Shown here one piece after another: positions 1 through 8,831 of a DNA stretch of 64,000 nucleotides. Each line of letters opens with the position of its first letter. Position 1 is the stretch's first letter. Location: positions 75,421-139,420 of the forward strand of contig JBMOQP010000010.1 of NCBI GenBank assembly GCA_049322715.1, given 5' to 3'. The DNA comes from Thiofaba sp049322715. GTDB taxonomy: Bacteria > Pseudomonadota > Gammaproteobacteria > Halothiobacillales > Halothiobacillaceae. A program made the position numbers and the translations under genes. The notes under the pieces are model-generated. The model saw only the letters and a program-made list of their open reading frames with translations. It was not told the origin of the DNA and ran no database searches.

Positions 1-543
1 GAAGTAACCGCCCTTGACGCCCGGACGATGGCCCATGTTGCCGTCGGCGTACACCTTCTCGGTGTTCCAGGCGGCCTCGGAGGAGTCCAGCTTGACGAAG
101 CAGCCGGACATGTCGGCGCCCCAGCGGACGTCGTCGAAGATAAAGAATTCGTTTTCCGGGCCGAAGAAGGCGGTGTCGGCCAGACCGGTGCTCTGCAGGT
201 AGGCCTCGGCGCGCTTGGCAATGGAGCGCGGGTCGCGGGAGTAGCCCTGCATGGTGTCCGGCTCGATCACGTCGCAGACGACGATCAGGGTCGGCTCTTC
301 GCTGAACGGATCCATCAGCGCGGTGGACGCGTCCGGCATGAGGATCATGTCGGAGGCCTGGATGCCTTTCCAGCCGGCGATGGACGAACCGTCGAACATC
401 ACGCCGTTCTCGAAGGCTTCCTCGTCGACGCGGGAGGCGGGATAGGTGACGTGCTGCTGCTTGCCACGGGTATCGGTGAAACGGAAGTCAACGAACTTGA
501 CGCCGTGTTCCTGCATCATCTTGATGACGTCAGAGGGGGTCAT
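1..543 (-). CDS. glnA: Type I glutamine synthetase, N-terminal part (cut by window edge)
   Basis: This gene runs off the left edge, so only the first 181 codons are visible. Glutamine synthetase condenses ammonia with glutamate using ATP in the cytoplasm and is the entry point of nitrogen assimilation. The visible protein begins MTPSDVIKMMQEHGVKFVDF and carries the beta-grasp hallmark 'DGSSIAGW' and the later 'FGPENEFFIFD', both typical of bacterial GlnA. The ATG at 543 is preceded by a GGAGG ribosome site about nine bases upstream. The upstream region holds a clear sigma-54 promoter and two NtrC-like boxes, so nitrogen-limitation control is inferred. Confidence 0.96.
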   Translation of the reverse strand, partial: MTPSDVIKMMQEHGVKFVDFRFTDTRGKQQHVTYPASRVDEEAFENGVMFDGSSIAGWKGIQASDMILMPDASTALMDPFSEEPTLIVVCDVIEPDTMQGYSRDPRSIAKRAEAYLQSTGLADTAFFGPENEFFIFDDVRWGADMSGCFVKLDSSEAAWNTEKVYADGNMGHRPGVKGGYF

Positions 544-627
544 GAGGATCTGCCTCCAGAATGGGCCGAAAGAGAGGGTAGGACTGAACCAGCTAAGTTT
601 ACCCTTGCGGGCGCTACCCGCAATTGA

Positions 628-643
628 AGCATGAAGCATGCCA
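628..643 (-). promoter_or_regulatory. Sigma-54 promoter of glnA
   Basis: On the minus strand the sequence TGGCATGCTTCATGCT matches the -24/-12 consensus TGGCACG-N4-TTGCW. The invariant GG and GC are at the correct 12-base phase. Transcription would start near 617 and read into glnA. Together with the NtrC-like boxes about 100-130 bases upstream it has the layout of enterobacterial glnAp2. Confidence 0.75.
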
Positions 644-740
644 CCCCTGCCAGATTCCGAACACCCACTGTTCGCCATCGGTGTCACCCCCTTTGCCGTG
701 GCAGGGAGCAAACCATCGCGATTCAGAGCCTCCTGTCGAT

Positions 741-774
741 GAACCATTTTGGTGCGCGCGCACTATTTTGGTGT
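741..774 (-). promoter_or_regulatory. Two NtrC-like enhancer boxes upstream of glnA
   Basis: Two copies of the dyad GCAC(C/T)A-N3-TGGTG(C/T) lie 19 bp apart centre to centre. One is at 741-755 (GCACCAAAATGGTTC on the minus strand) and the other at 760-774 (GCACTATTTTGGTGT on the plus strand). The consensus for NtrC is GCACCA-N3-TGGTGC. Their distance from the sigma-54 promoter fits enhancer-type activation. Confidence 0.65.
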
Positions 775-803
775 CCAGAATAGTGCGCCGCATTCATGAG
801 CGT

Positions 804-1868
804 TCACTCTATCAGCGCCACGGACTTGATCAGGGCATAGGCCGGGGCGCCCGGAGCCAGATCGAGGTGGCGCTGCGAGAAGGCGGTGATCTCGGCTAGC
901 AGCAGCTGCCCGTCGACCAGGCGGCAGGCCACGGTGACGCGGCCGTCACGGGATGGGTCGATGCGCTCGACGGTGACCGGGAGGTGGTTGAGGATGCTCA
1001 CCCGCTGCGGCTCGTCGATGGCGAGGCTGACATCGCGCGCCAGGATGCGCAGGCGGGTGGCGGTCTTCTTCTCGGCGCAGGATCCCGTCAGGCGGATGGA
1101 CACCCTATCGTTGCCGAACGGGGTCAGGCCGTCCGCGTCGGGCAACCCCATCCTCCCCTCCAGCACGGACACCGGCCCCTCCTCGTCGAACAGGGGGGAA
1201 TCCGGGCGGGCCAGGGCCTCGCGCAGGGTCTCGATGCGCTCGATGCGCCCGTCGGCCATGAACACCACGCGCGCGGCCAGGCGCTCGACCTCGATCGGCG
1301 CGTGGGTGATGTAGAGCACGGGCACGCCGGTCTCGCGCGCCAGCTCGTCGATCAGGGTCAGAAGCTCGCCCTTCGCGCGCCAGTCGAGCGCGGACAGGGG
1401 CTCGTCCATGCACAGCAGGCGCGGACGGGACAGCAGGGCGCGGGCGATGGCGACGCGCTGCTTCTCGCCGCCGGAGAGGGTGACAACATCCTGGTCCAGC
1501 TTGTGGGCGATGCCGACGCGGGCGGCGATGGACTCCAGCCCCGGCCCGCCGGTCTTCGGCGCGCGCTTGAGGGCGTACTCGAGGTTGCCGCGCACACTCA
1601 GGTGCGGGAACAGGGCGGCGTCCTGGAACACGAAGCCAATGTCGCGCTTCTGGGTCGGAAGGCGCCAGGCATTGTTCTGCCAGCGCTCGCCGTCGAAGCT
1701 CAGCGTGCCTCGGGTGTGCTTGTCCAGTCCGGTGATGGCCCGCAGCAGGGTGCTCTTGCCCGAGCCGGAGCGGCCGAACAGCACGGTCACGCCGGCGGTC
1801 TCGATCTCGAAGGGGCCGGATTCGAGCAGGAAGCTGCCCTGCCGCAGGGTGAGATGACCTTTGAGCAT
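804..1868 (-). CDS. modC: Molybdate ABC transporter ATPase
   Basis: ModC hydrolyses ATP to drive molybdate import through ModB. The 354-residue protein has Walker A GRSGSGKST at residues 32-40, a Q-loop 'FVFQDAALFPHLSV', the signature 'LSGGEKQR' and Walker B 'LLCMDEPLSALD'. The C-terminal third is a Mop/TOBE molybdate-binding domain ending 'APAYALIKSVALIE'. It is the last gene of the modE-modA-modB-modC operon and starts nine bases after the modB stop. Length and domain order match ModC, and the Mop domain separates it from sugar-type ATPases. Confidence 0.96.
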   Translation of the reverse strand: MLKGHLTLRQGSFLLESGPFEIETAGVTVLFGRSGSGKSTLLRAITGLDKHTRGTLSFDGERWQNNAWRLPTQKRDIGFVFQDAALFPHLSVRGNLEYALKRAPKTGGPGLESIAARVGIAHKLDQDVVTLSGGEKQRVAIARALLSRPRLLCMDEPLSALDWRAKGELLTLIDELARETGVPVLYITHAPIEVERLAARVVFMADGRIERIETLREALARPDSPLFDEEGPVSVLEGRMGLPDADGLTPFGNDRVSIRLTGSCAEKKTATRLRILARDVSLAIDEPQRVSILNHLPVTVERIDPSRDGRVTVACRLVDGQLLLAEITAFSQRHLDLAPGAPAYALIKSVALIE

Positions 1869-1877
1869 GGCGCCGTC

Positions 1878-2567
1878 TTAGGGCTTGAGCGGGCTCATGG
1901 CCCGGCGGTTGATAGCGTAGAACAGGAACAGGATGATGAAGGAGAAGCCGAGCAGGATGGCGGAGAGGCGGTGCGCCTCCGCATACTCCATGGCCTGGGA
2001 GTGATCGTAGATGGCGATCGACACCACCCTCGTCTCCCCGGCGATGTTGCCCCCGAGCATGGCGATCACGCCGAACTCCCCCACCGTGTGGGCGAAGGTG
2101 ATGACCACTGCGGTGAGAATGCCGCTGCGAGCGAGCGGCAGCACCACGCTGAAAAAGCGGTCGAGGCTAGAGGCGCGCAAGGTCGCCGCCGCGTCAAGCC
2201 ACCTGGGCGGGATGGCGGCGAACGCCTCCCGCAGCGGCTGTACGGCAAAGGGCAACGAATAGACGACCGAGCCGATCAGGATGCCCTCGAAGCTGAAGGC
2301 CAGGTGGTGCAGCCCCATTTTTTCCAGCGTGCCGCCCACCGCGCCCTGCGGCCCGAGGGCGATCAGCAGGTAGAAGCCGATCACCGTCGGTGGCAGCACC
2401 AGCGGCAGAGCCACCAGCGCTGCCGTGACATCGCCGAGGCGGCTGCGGGTATACGCGAGCCACCAGGCGAGCGGCGCGGACAGCACCAGCAGGATGAGCG
2501 TGGTCAGCCCAGCGAGCTTGGCCGTGAGCCAGATCGCCTGCCACTCGCCCGGCGTCAGTCCGAACAT
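1878..2567 (-). CDS. modB: Molybdate ABC transporter permease
   Basis: ModB is the inner-membrane channel of the molybdate importer. The 229-residue protein is mostly hydrophobic, with about five to six predicted helices such as 'LTTLILLVLSAPLAWWLAYT' and 'ALVALPLVLPPTVIGFYLL'. The EAA loop that contacts ModC is seen as 'EAFAAIPPRWLDAAATL'. The segment 'HTVGEFGVIAMLGGNI' is strongly conserved in ModB. The gene starts three bases after the modA stop, so it is translated in the same operon. Confidence 0.96.
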   Translation of the reverse strand: MFGLTPGEWQAIWLTAKLAGLTTLILLVLSAPLAWWLAYTRSRLGDVTAALVALPLVLPPTVIGFYLLIALGPQGAVGGTLEKMGLHHLAFSFEGILIGSVVYSLPFAVQPLREAFAAIPPRWLDAAATLRASSLDRFFSVVLPLARSGILTAVVITFAHTVGEFGVIAMLGGNIAGETRVVSIAIYDHSQAMEYAEAHRLSAILLGFSFIILFLFYAINRRAMSPLKP

Positions 2568-2570
2568 GGC

Positions 2571-3338
2571 TTACTCGACCTTTTCGCCCGGCAGCAGGAA
2601 GCCATAGTGGCGCATCACCCTGCGCGCCTCCTCGGAGCGCATGAACTCGGCAAAGGCCTGCGCGGCCCTGTTGTTCTCGCCGTGCTTGGTGACCGCGTAG
2701 GCCTGCTCCAGCGGCTGGTGATAATCCTCAGGAATGAGGTAATAGCCGCCCTTGCTCTTGAGCTTGTCGTTCAGAGCCAGGGAGAGGGCGACGATGCCGA
2801 TATCCGCCGCCTGGGTATCGATCAGCTGCGCGGTGTGGGAGATGTTCTCGCCATAGACCATCTTGTCCTCGACCCTGTCCCACACCCTGGCGTGCTCCAG
2901 CGCTTCCTTTGCGCGCGCGCCGTAGGGCGCGTGATCAGGGGCGGCAATAGCGACCTTGCGGAATTCGGCCCTAGGCAGGTCTCCAAGGGTCAGCCTGGCC
3001 GCGTCCACCTTGGCGCTCCACAGCACCACGCGGCCGAAGGCGTAAGTGGTCACCGGAGCGATGGCCTTGCCCGATTCCACCAGCTTCCTCGGCATGCTTA
3101 CGTCGGCGGAGAAGAACATGTCGAAAGGCGCGCCGTTCTCGATCTGCTGGGTGAACTTGCCGGAGCTGCCCATGATCATCTCGAGCTTGTGCTCGGGATG
3201 CCTTTTCTCGAACAGGGGCTTGAGCTCGTCGAAGGCGAACTTGAGGTCGGAGGCAGCAGCGATTTTCGCCTCATCGGCAGCGCAAACACCGGAAAAACCC
3301 AGCGCGGCGGCAAACGCCAGAACATTGATCAGTCGCAT
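2571..3338 (-). CDS. modA: Periplasmic molybdate-binding protein
   Basis: ModA captures molybdate (and usually tungstate) in the periplasm and delivers it to ModBC. The 255-residue precursor starts with a signal peptide, MRLINVLAFAAALGFSGVCA, with an AxA-like cleavage site near residue 21. The mature part has family hallmarks: 'AAASDLKFAFDEL', the oxyanion loop 'GSSGKFTQQI' and 'GAPFDMFFSAD'. It lies 28 bases after modE and three bases before modB. Length is normal for the family. Confidence 0.96.
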   Translation of the reverse strand: MRLINVLAFAAALGFSGVCAADEAKIAAASDLKFAFDELKPLFEKRHPEHKLEMIMGSSGKFTQQIENGAPFDMFFSADVSMPRKLVESGKAIAPVTTYAFGRVVLWSAKVDAARLTLGDLPRAEFRKVAIAAPDHAPYGARAKEALEHARVWDRVEDKMVYGENISHTAQLIDTQAADIGIVALSLALNDKLKSKGGYYLIPEDYHQPLEQAYAVTKHGENNRAAQAFAEFMRSEEARRVMRHYGFLLPGEKVE

Positions 3339-3366
3339 AATGTGAAATCCTTCTGAAACAGGGAGA

Positions 3367-4203
3367 TCAGTCGTCCACGCCCAGGATGACGTGGCTGGCC
3401 TTGATCAGGGCGCAGGCGGCGTCGCCGACCTTGAAGCCGAGATCCTCGAGGCTCGCCTCGGTGATGATGGCGGCCACGGTGTTGCCGCCCGGAAGCTCGA
3501 GCACCACCTCGGCGTTCACCGCGCCCTCGTGGATGCGCTTGATGGTGCCGCACAGGCGGTTGCGCGCGGAGATCCGGACGCACTCGTCCGGGGCGGCGAG
3601 GATGACCCAGGAGGCCTTGATCAGGGCCCAGGCCGCCCGGCCCGGCGCGAGCCCCATCGACTCGGCGGAATCCTTGGTGATGATGGCGTGCAGGCAGTCC
3701 TCGCCCTGCAGGCGGAGGGTGATCTCGCTGTTCACCGCCCCGTGGCGGACTTCCTCGACAGTGCCGCGCAGTGCGTTGCGTGCGCTGGTCTTCATGTACA
3801 GGCTCCTGAGCATCGACAGGCTTTCGCCCATGGTTTCCAGTCCGCCGTCCTCCCCCCTGAACTGCTCGAGCACCGCCCCGAGGGCGCTCTCGAGGCGCCG
3901 CTGGGTAGCCAGAATGCGCTCGCCCAGCGGCGTCAGGCGCGCCCCGCCCCCGTGCCTGCCGCCGTGCTGGCTCTGCACCAGCGGCTGTCCGGCGAGGTTG
4001 TTCATCGCCTCGATCGCGTCCCAGGCCGCCTTGTAGGTCATGCCCACATGCCGCGCGGCTCCGCTGATCGATCCGGTCTCGGCCACCCCGGCCAGCAGGG
4101 CGAGGCGGCGGGCCGAGACCTCACCCCCGCCGAGCTGCAGCACCAGGGGCGCCGCGAAGGACTCGGCCAGGGCGCCGTTATGTCGCTTGGGTGATAACGG
4201 CAT
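3367..4203 (-). CDS. modE: Molybdate-responsive transcriptional regulator ModE
   Basis: ModE senses molybdate and normally represses the mod operon when molybdate is plentiful. The 278-residue protein has an N-terminal LysR-like winged helix-turn-helix ('GSISGAARHVGMTYKAAWDA', near residues 35-55). Two C-terminal Mop domains follow, starting near residues 135 and 205, each with 'SARN.L.GT' and ending in 'ALIKASxVIL'. It is the first gene of the operon, so autoregulation is likely. The ATG at 4203 lies within an imperfect dyad that may be its operator. Confidence 0.94.
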   Translation of the reverse strand: MPLSPKRHNGALAESFAAPLVLQLGGGEVSARRLALLAGVAETGSISGAARHVGMTYKAAWDAIEAMNNLAGQPLVQSQHGGRHGGGARLTPLGERILATQRRLESALGAVLEQFRGEDGGLETMGESLSMLRSLYMKTSARNALRGTVEEVRHGAVNSEITLRLQGEDCLHAIITKDSAESMGLAPGRAAWALIKASWVILAAPDECVRISARNRLCGTIKRIHEGAVNAEVVLELPGGNTVAAIITEASLEDLGFKVGDAACALIKASHVILGVDD

Positions 4204-4215
4204 ACGAAATATACC
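4199..4215. promoter_or_regulatory. Possible ModE operator over the modE start
   Basis: The AT-rich imperfect dyad GGCATACGAAATATACC overlaps the start codon of modE and stands out in the GC-rich surroundings. Its half sites GGNATA/TATNCC resemble molybdate boxes with TATAT-like arms, but the match is loose. The role is inferred mainly from position. Confidence 0.3.
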
Positions 4216-4265
4216 TTGGTAAATCTTGGTTGCAACGGAATTTTAGCGAATGCTCATGCTTGAGC

Positions 4266-4973
4266 TCAGGTCCGCCAGTCGATCGGCGGCTGCCCCTGCC
4301 CCTCGAGGAAGGCGTTGATCCTGGAGAACGGCCGGCTGCCGAAGAAGCCGCGATGGGCGGACAGGGGCGAGGGGTGCGGGGCCTCGAGCACCAGGTGGCG
4401 CGCACGGTCGATGTGCGCCCCCTTCTGCTGCGCCGGGCGCCCCCATAGGACGAACGCCAGCGGCCGTGGCTGGGCGTTGAGCACCTGCACGGCGCGGTCG
4501 GTCAAGCGCTCCCAGCCCTTGCCATGGTGGCTCGCGGATTTGCCACTCTCCACCGTCAAGACCGCGTTGAGCAGCAGCACGCCCTGGTCGGCCCAGGGGA
4601 TGAGGCTGCCGCAGGTGTTGCGGATGCCCAGGTCGTCGTTCAACTCGGTGAAGATGTTCTGCAGCGACTTGGGCAACGGCCGGACCTGTGGCTGGACCGA
4701 AAAGCACAGGCCATGCGCATGGCCCGGCGTGGGGTAAGGGTCCTGCCCCAGAATCACCACCCGCACCCTCTCCAACGGGGCATGGTTGAAGGCGTTGAAC
4801 CACTCGTCCGGGTTCGGGTGCAGGCGCTTGCCGGCCTTGAGTTCAGCGAGCAGGAAGGCGCGCAGGTCCGTCATGTAGGTCTTCGCGAACTCGTCCGCCA
4901 GGGCGGCCTTCCACGAGGGTTCGAGCTGGATGCGGTCGGGGTTCATGAGCCAGTCCGGGATAACCTGGCTCAC
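4266..4973 (-). CDS. ung: Uracil-DNA glycosylase, family 1
   Basis: Ung removes uracil from DNA and so starts base excision repair. The 235-residue protein has the water-activating motif GQDPY at residues 76-80 (catalytic Asp78) and the DNA-intercalation motif 'HPSPLSAHRGFFG' with His200. The residue after GQDPY is proline rather than the usual histidine, a variant I believe is known in some proteobacteria. The GTG start at 4973 overlaps the pdxH stop as GTGA, which implies coupled translation. An in-frame ATG at 4946 is the alternative start. Confidence 0.95.
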   Translation of the reverse strand: MSQVIPDWLMNPDRIQLEPSWKAALADEFAKTYMTDLRAFLLAELKAGKRLHPNPDEWFNAFNHAPLERVRVVILGQDPYPTPGHAHGLCFSVQPQVRPLPKSLQNIFTELNDDLGIRNTCGSLIPWADQGVLLLNAVLTVESGKSASHHGKGWERLTDRAVQVLNAQPRPLAFVLWGRPAQQKGAHIDRARHLVLEAPHPSPLSAHRGFFGSRPFSRINAFLEGQGQPPIDWRT

Positions 4974-5626
4974 GGCATCAGGCGCTGGATGGCCCAGCCG
5001 TCCATGGTGCGGGTGTAGGTGAAACGGTCGTGCAGGCGGCTCTCGCGCCCCTGCCAGAATTCGTACACCTCCGGCACCAGGCGGTAGCCACCCCAGTCGG
5101 GGTTGCGCGGCACGTCGCCCGCAGGGTACTCCCGCTTCAGCTCATCGATGCGCGCCTCCAGCACCTCGCGGCTCTCGAGCGGCTGGCTCTGGTGCGAGGC
5201 GGCGGCGGCCAGGCGGCTGCCGATGGGGCGCTGGTTGAAATAGGCCTCGTCTGCCTCGTGGCCCAGCAGTTCGACCCGCCCCTCGACGCGCACCTGGCGG
5301 TCGTTCTCCGGCCAGTAGAAGGCGACCGAGGCCCGCGGGTTGGCCGCAAGCTCCACGCCCTTGCGGCTGCGCCGGTCAGTGTAGAAGCACAGGCCGCGCG
5401 CGTCGAAGTGCTTGAGCAGCACCCAGCGCACCGAGGGCCGGCCGTCCGGCGTGGCCGTGGCGAGGGCCATGGCCGTGGGGTCGAAGTTGCCGGCCGCCTC
5501 GGCCGCCTTCAGCCAGTTCGCCAGCATCATCCAAGGTTCCGGCAGGAGATCCGCGCGGTGCAGCTCGCCGTGCAGGAATTCACGGCGGGTGCTGCGGTGG
5601 TCGATCTCGTCCTGGGGGCTGGCCAT
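4970..5626 (-). CDS. pdxH: Pyridoxine/pyridoxamine 5'-phosphate oxidase
   Basis: PdxH is the FMN enzyme that makes pyridoxal 5'-phosphate, the last step of vitamin B6 synthesis and salvage. The 218-residue protein shows the FMN-binding stretch 'AMALATATPDGRPSVRWVLLK' and the segment 'GLCFYTDRRSRKG'. The C-terminal signature 'PNPDWGGYRLVPEVYEFWQG' and the substrate-contacting 'RLHDR' are also present. It forms a two-gene unit with ung and is divergent from glyQ, from which it is separated by about 78 bp. Confidence 0.96.
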   Translation of the reverse strand: MASPQDEIDHRSTRREFLHGELHRADLLPEPWMMLANWLKAAEAAGNFDPTAMALATATPDGRPSVRWVLLKHFDARGLCFYTDRRSRKGVELAANPRASVAFYWPENDRQVRVEGRVELLGHEADEAYFNQRPIGSRLAAAASHQSQPLESREVLEARIDELKREYPAGDVPRNPDWGGYRLVPEVYEFWQGRESRLHDRFTYTRTMDGWAIQRLMP

Positions 5627-5704
5627 GACTCATGTCTCCATTAACGGCGGCGGGGCTGTGCGGCTATACTGCGGCCACTTTCCGACAGTTCGCAAGACGC
5701 AACG

Positions 5705-6631
5705 ATGTCATCCACCTACGATCTCTCCACCTTCCAGGGCCTGATCCTCGCCCTGCAGGACTACTGGGCCCGCCAGGGCTGCGCCGTGCTCCAGCCGCTG
5801 GACATGGAGGTCGGCGCCGGCACCTTCCATCCCTCGACCTTCCTGCGCGCGGTCGGACCGGAGCCCTGGAACGCGGCCTACGTGCAGCCCTCGCGCCGCC
5901 CGACCGACGGCCGCTACGGCGAGAACCCCAACCGCCTGCAGCACTACTACCAGTTCCAGGTGGTGATGAAGCCCTCCCCGCTGGAGATCCAGGAGCTCTA
6001 CCTCGGCTCGCTGCGCATGCTCGGCTTCGACCTGCTGACCCACGACATCCGCTTCGTCGAGGACAACTGGGAATCCCCCACCCTCGGCGCGTGGGGCCTG
6101 GGCTGGGAGGTGTGGCTGAACGGCATGGAGGTGACCCAGTTCACCTACTTCCAGCAGGTCGGCGGCCTCGACTGCCGCCCGGTGACCGGCGAGATCACCT
6201 ACGGCCTGGAGCGCCTTGCGATGTACATGCAGGGCGTGGAGAGCGTCTACGACCTGATCTGGGCTCGGACCCCGAACGGCGTCATCACCTACGGCGACGT
6301 CTACCACCAGAACGAGGTGGAGCAGTCCACCTACAACTTCCAGCATGCCGACGTGGACTTCCTGTTCGGCCTGTTCGACCAGTGCGAGAAGGAGGCCAAG
6401 CGCCTGATGGAACTGGGTCTGCCGCTGCCGGCCTACGAGCAGGTGCTCAAGGCCTCGCACACCTTCAACCTGCTCGACGCGCGCCGCGCCATCTCCGTCA
6501 CCGAGCGCCAGCGCTTCATCCTGCGCGTGCGCGAACTGGCCCGCAGCGTGGCCGAGGCCTATTACGCCTCGCGTGAGCGGCTTGGCTTTCCCATGGTGTC
6601 CCGAGCAGCACAACAGGAGGGCGCAGCATGA
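5705..6631 (+). CDS. glyQ: Glycyl-tRNA synthetase alpha subunit
   Basis: GlyQ carries the class II catalytic core that activates glycine and charges tRNA-Gly as part of an alpha2beta2 enzyme. The 308-residue protein begins 'STYDLSTFQGLILALQDYWARQGC' in two adjoining stretches, and has 'NPNRLQHYYQFQVVMKP' (motif 2 region) and 'GLERLAMYMQGV' (motif 3). Its stop overlaps the glyS start by four bases (ATGA), so the two subunits are translationally coupled. A TATACT -10-like box at 5665-5670 lies 34 bases before the start. Confidence 0.98.
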   Translation: MSSTYDLSTFQGLILALQDYWARQGCAVLQPLDMEVGAGTFHPSTFLRAVGPEPWNAAYVQPSRRPTDGRYGENPNRLQHYYQFQVVMKPSPLEIQELYLGSLRMLGFDLLTHDIRFVEDNWESPTLGAWGLGWEVWLNGMEVTQFTYFQQVGGLDCRPVTGEITYGLERLAMYMQGVESVYDLIWARTPNGVITYGDVYHQNEVEQSTYNFQHADVDFLFGLFDQCEKEAKRLMELGLPLPAYEQVLKASHTFNLLDARRAISVTERQRFILRVRELARSVAEAYYASRERLGFPMVSRAAQQEGAA

Positions 6632-8700
6632 GCACGCGCGACCTGCTGATCGAAGTCGGCACCGAAGAGCTGCCGCCGAAGGCCCTGACCACCCTCGCCA
6701 ACGCCCTGGCCGACGGCATCGTGCGTCGCCTGCATGACACCGGCCTGGAACCCCAGGGCCACACCGTCTACGCCGCCCCGCGCCGCCTCGCCGTGCTGGT
6801 CCAGGGCGTGGCCGAGCGCCAGCCCGACCGCGAAGTCGAGCGTCGCGGCCCGGCCGTCAACGCCGCGTTCGACGCCGAGGGCCGCCCGAGCAAGGCACTG
6901 GAGGGCTTCGCCCGCTCCTGCGGCGTGACCGTCGACGACCTTGAGGAGCTGACCACCGACAAGGGCGCGTGGATGGTCTACCGCGCCCAGCAGCCCGGCC
7001 AGCCGGTGCAGGCGCTGATCCCGGACATGCTCGCCCAGGCGCTGGATGAACTGCCCATTCCGAAGCGCATGCGCTGGGGCGCTGGCGAGGCCGCCTTCGT
7101 GCGCCCGGTGCACTGGATCGTGCTGCTGTTCGGCAGCGAGGTGATCGACGCCGAGATCTACGGCGTGCGCACCGGCCATACGACCCGCGGCCACCGCTTC
7201 CACCATCCCGCCCCCCTGCCCGTGCCCGCGCCCGGCGACTACGCCGCGCTGCTGGAGGGCACCGGCCACGTGATCGTCGACTTTGCCGCCCGCCGCGCCA
7301 TGATCAAGGCGCAGGTGGAAGCCGCCGCCTGCGAGCTGGGCGGCCGCGCCGTGCTGGACCCGGACCTGCTCGACGAAGTGACCGCGCTGACCGAATGGCC
7401 GCGCGTGGTGACCGGCAACTTCGAGCCGCGCTTCCTCGACGTGCCGAAGGAGGCCCTGATCTCCACCATGCAGGGCAACCAGCGCTACTTCCCGCTGCTG
7501 GACGAGGCCGGCGAGCTGCTGCCGCACTTCATCACCGTGGCGAACATCGACAGCCTCGACCCGACCGCCGTGCGCCTGGGCAACGAGCGCGTGATCCGTC
7601 CGCGCTTCTCGGACGCCGAGTTCTTCTGGAAGGAAGACCTCAAGCAGCCGCTGTCCGCGCATCTCGGCAGCCTCAAGACCGTGGTGTTCCAGCAGAAGCT
7701 CGGCACCCAGTTCGACAAGACCGAGCGCGTCACGCGCCTGACCCGCCACATCGCGGGACTGACCGGCGCCGACATGGAGCGCGCCGCGCGCGCCGCCCTG
7801 CTCGCCAAGTGCGACCTGATGAGCGGCATGGTGGGCGAGTTCCCCGAGCTGCAGGGCATCATGGGCCGCTACCTCGCCCGCCACGACGGCGAGGCCGCCG
7901 ATGTCGCGCAGGCACTGGACGAGGTCTACATGCCCCGCCGCGCCGGCGACGAGCTGCCCGCCACCGGTGTCGGCCAGGCCCTTGCCCTGGCCGAGCGCCT
8001 GGACACCCTGGTCGGCATCTTCGCCATCGGCCAAGGCCCGACCGGCGCCAAGGATCCGTTTGCCCTGCGCCGCGCCGCGCTCGGCGTGCTGCGCATCCTG
8101 ATCGAGCGCGGGCTCGACCTCGACCTGCACGCCCTGCTCGCCTTCGCCGCCGAGGGCCTGCAATCAAGAGTGGACGCCAAGGCCGTGGTCGAGACCGTGT
8201 TCGACTTCATGCTCGAGCGCATGCGCGCCTACGCGCTGGACCGCGGCATCCGCCACGACGTTTTCGACGCCGTGCTGGCCACCCGCCCGGTGCGCCCGCT
8301 CGACTTCGAACGCCGCGCCCAGGCGGTCAACGACTTCCTCGCCCTGCCGCAGGCCGAGGCCCTGGCCGCCGCCAACAAGCGCATCGGCAACATCCTCAAG
8401 AAAGTGGAGGGCGAATTGCCGACCACCATCGACGCGGCCCTGCTGGCCGAGGACGCCGAGCGCGAGCTGGCCGCCCGCGTGCAGCAACTCGAGACCGAGC
8501 TCGCCCCGCTGTTCGCGGTCGGCGACTACACCTCCGCGCTGGGCCGCTTGGCCCACCTGCGCGATACGGTCGACGCCTTTTTCGACGGCGTCATGGTGAT
8601 GGCCGAGGACGCTGACCTGCGCGCCAACCGCCTCGCCCTGCTCGCCCGCCTGCGCGCGCTGTTCCTGCGTGTCGCGGACATCTCGGTGCTGGGTGGCTGA
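6628..8700 (+). CDS. glyS: Glycyl-tRNA synthetase beta subunit
   Basis: GlyS is the large non-catalytic subunit that recognises tRNA-Gly. The 690-residue length is normal. Family segments include 'LLIEVGTEELPPKAL' at the N-terminus, 'RWGAGEAAFVRPVHWIVLL' and 'ISTMQGNQRYFPLLDEAGEL'. 'AKCDLMSGMVGEFPELQGIMG' and the C-terminal anticodon-binding-like 'FFDGVMVMAEDADLRANRL' are also present. A block of palindromic repeats begins 16 bases after its TGA, so the gene end itself is intact. Confidence 0.98.
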   Translation: MSTRDLLIEVGTEELPPKALTTLANALADGIVRRLHDTGLEPQGHTVYAAPRRLAVLVQGVAERQPDREVERRGPAVNAAFDAEGRPSKALEGFARSCGVTVDDLEELTTDKGAWMVYRAQQPGQPVQALIPDMLAQALDELPIPKRMRWGAGEAAFVRPVHWIVLLFGSEVIDAEIYGVRTGHTTRGHRFHHPAPLPVPAPGDYAALLEGTGHVIVDFAARRAMIKAQVEAAACELGGRAVLDPDLLDEVTALTEWPRVVTGNFEPRFLDVPKEALISTMQGNQRYFPLLDEAGELLPHFITVANIDSLDPTAVRLGNERVIRPRFSDAEFFWKEDLKQPLSAHLGSLKTVVFQQKLGTQFDKTERVTRLTRHIAGLTGADMERAARAALLAKCDLMSGMVGEFPELQGIMGRYLARHDGEAADVAQALDEVYMPRRAGDELPATGVGQALALAERLDTLVGIFAIGQGPTGAKDPFALRRAALGVLRILIERGLDLDLHALLAFAAEGLQSRVDAKAVVETVFDFMLERMRAYALDRGIRHDVFDAVLATRPVRPLDFERRAQAVNDFLALPQAEALAAANKRIGNILKKVEGELPTTIDAALLAEDAERELAARVQQLETELAPLFAVGDYTSALGRLAHLRDTVDAFFDGVMVMAEDADLRANRLALLARLRALFLRVADISVLGG

Positions 8701-8715
8701 CAGCCGTCCCCTGAC

Positions 8716-8788
8716 AACACTGCCGGGAGCAGTGTTGGGTCGCCGCAAGGCGACACCCGCAGGGCTGAATCCAGGGATGGATTCAGCC
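8716..8788 (+). repeat. Palindromic element type A, copy 1 (intergenic)
   Basis: Three hairpins follow one another. They are AACACTGC/GCAGTGTT with loop CGGGA (8716-8736), GTCGC/GCGAC inside GGGTCGC...GCGACACCC, and GGCTGAATCCA/TGGATTCAGCC with loop GGGA (8763-8788). The same three-hairpin plan recurs at 9101, 19250 and 42608. This copy lies between glyS and the glycoamylase gene. Confidence 0.85.
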
Positions 8789-8831
8789 GCGGGGGCGGAA
8801 TCCCTCCGGGGAGGCCACCCCTCTCATTCCC

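Noticed and set aside
984..3356. A 790-codon open frame on the plus strand across modC, modB and modA
   Set aside because: It is the antisense shadow of three well-supported genes and its translation is low-complexity (Gly/Gln/Arg/His-rich) with no family pattern.
6562..8163. A 533-codon minus-strand open frame inside glyS
   Set aside because: glyS is a full-length conserved gene. The antisense translation is typical shadow sequence in GC-rich DNA.
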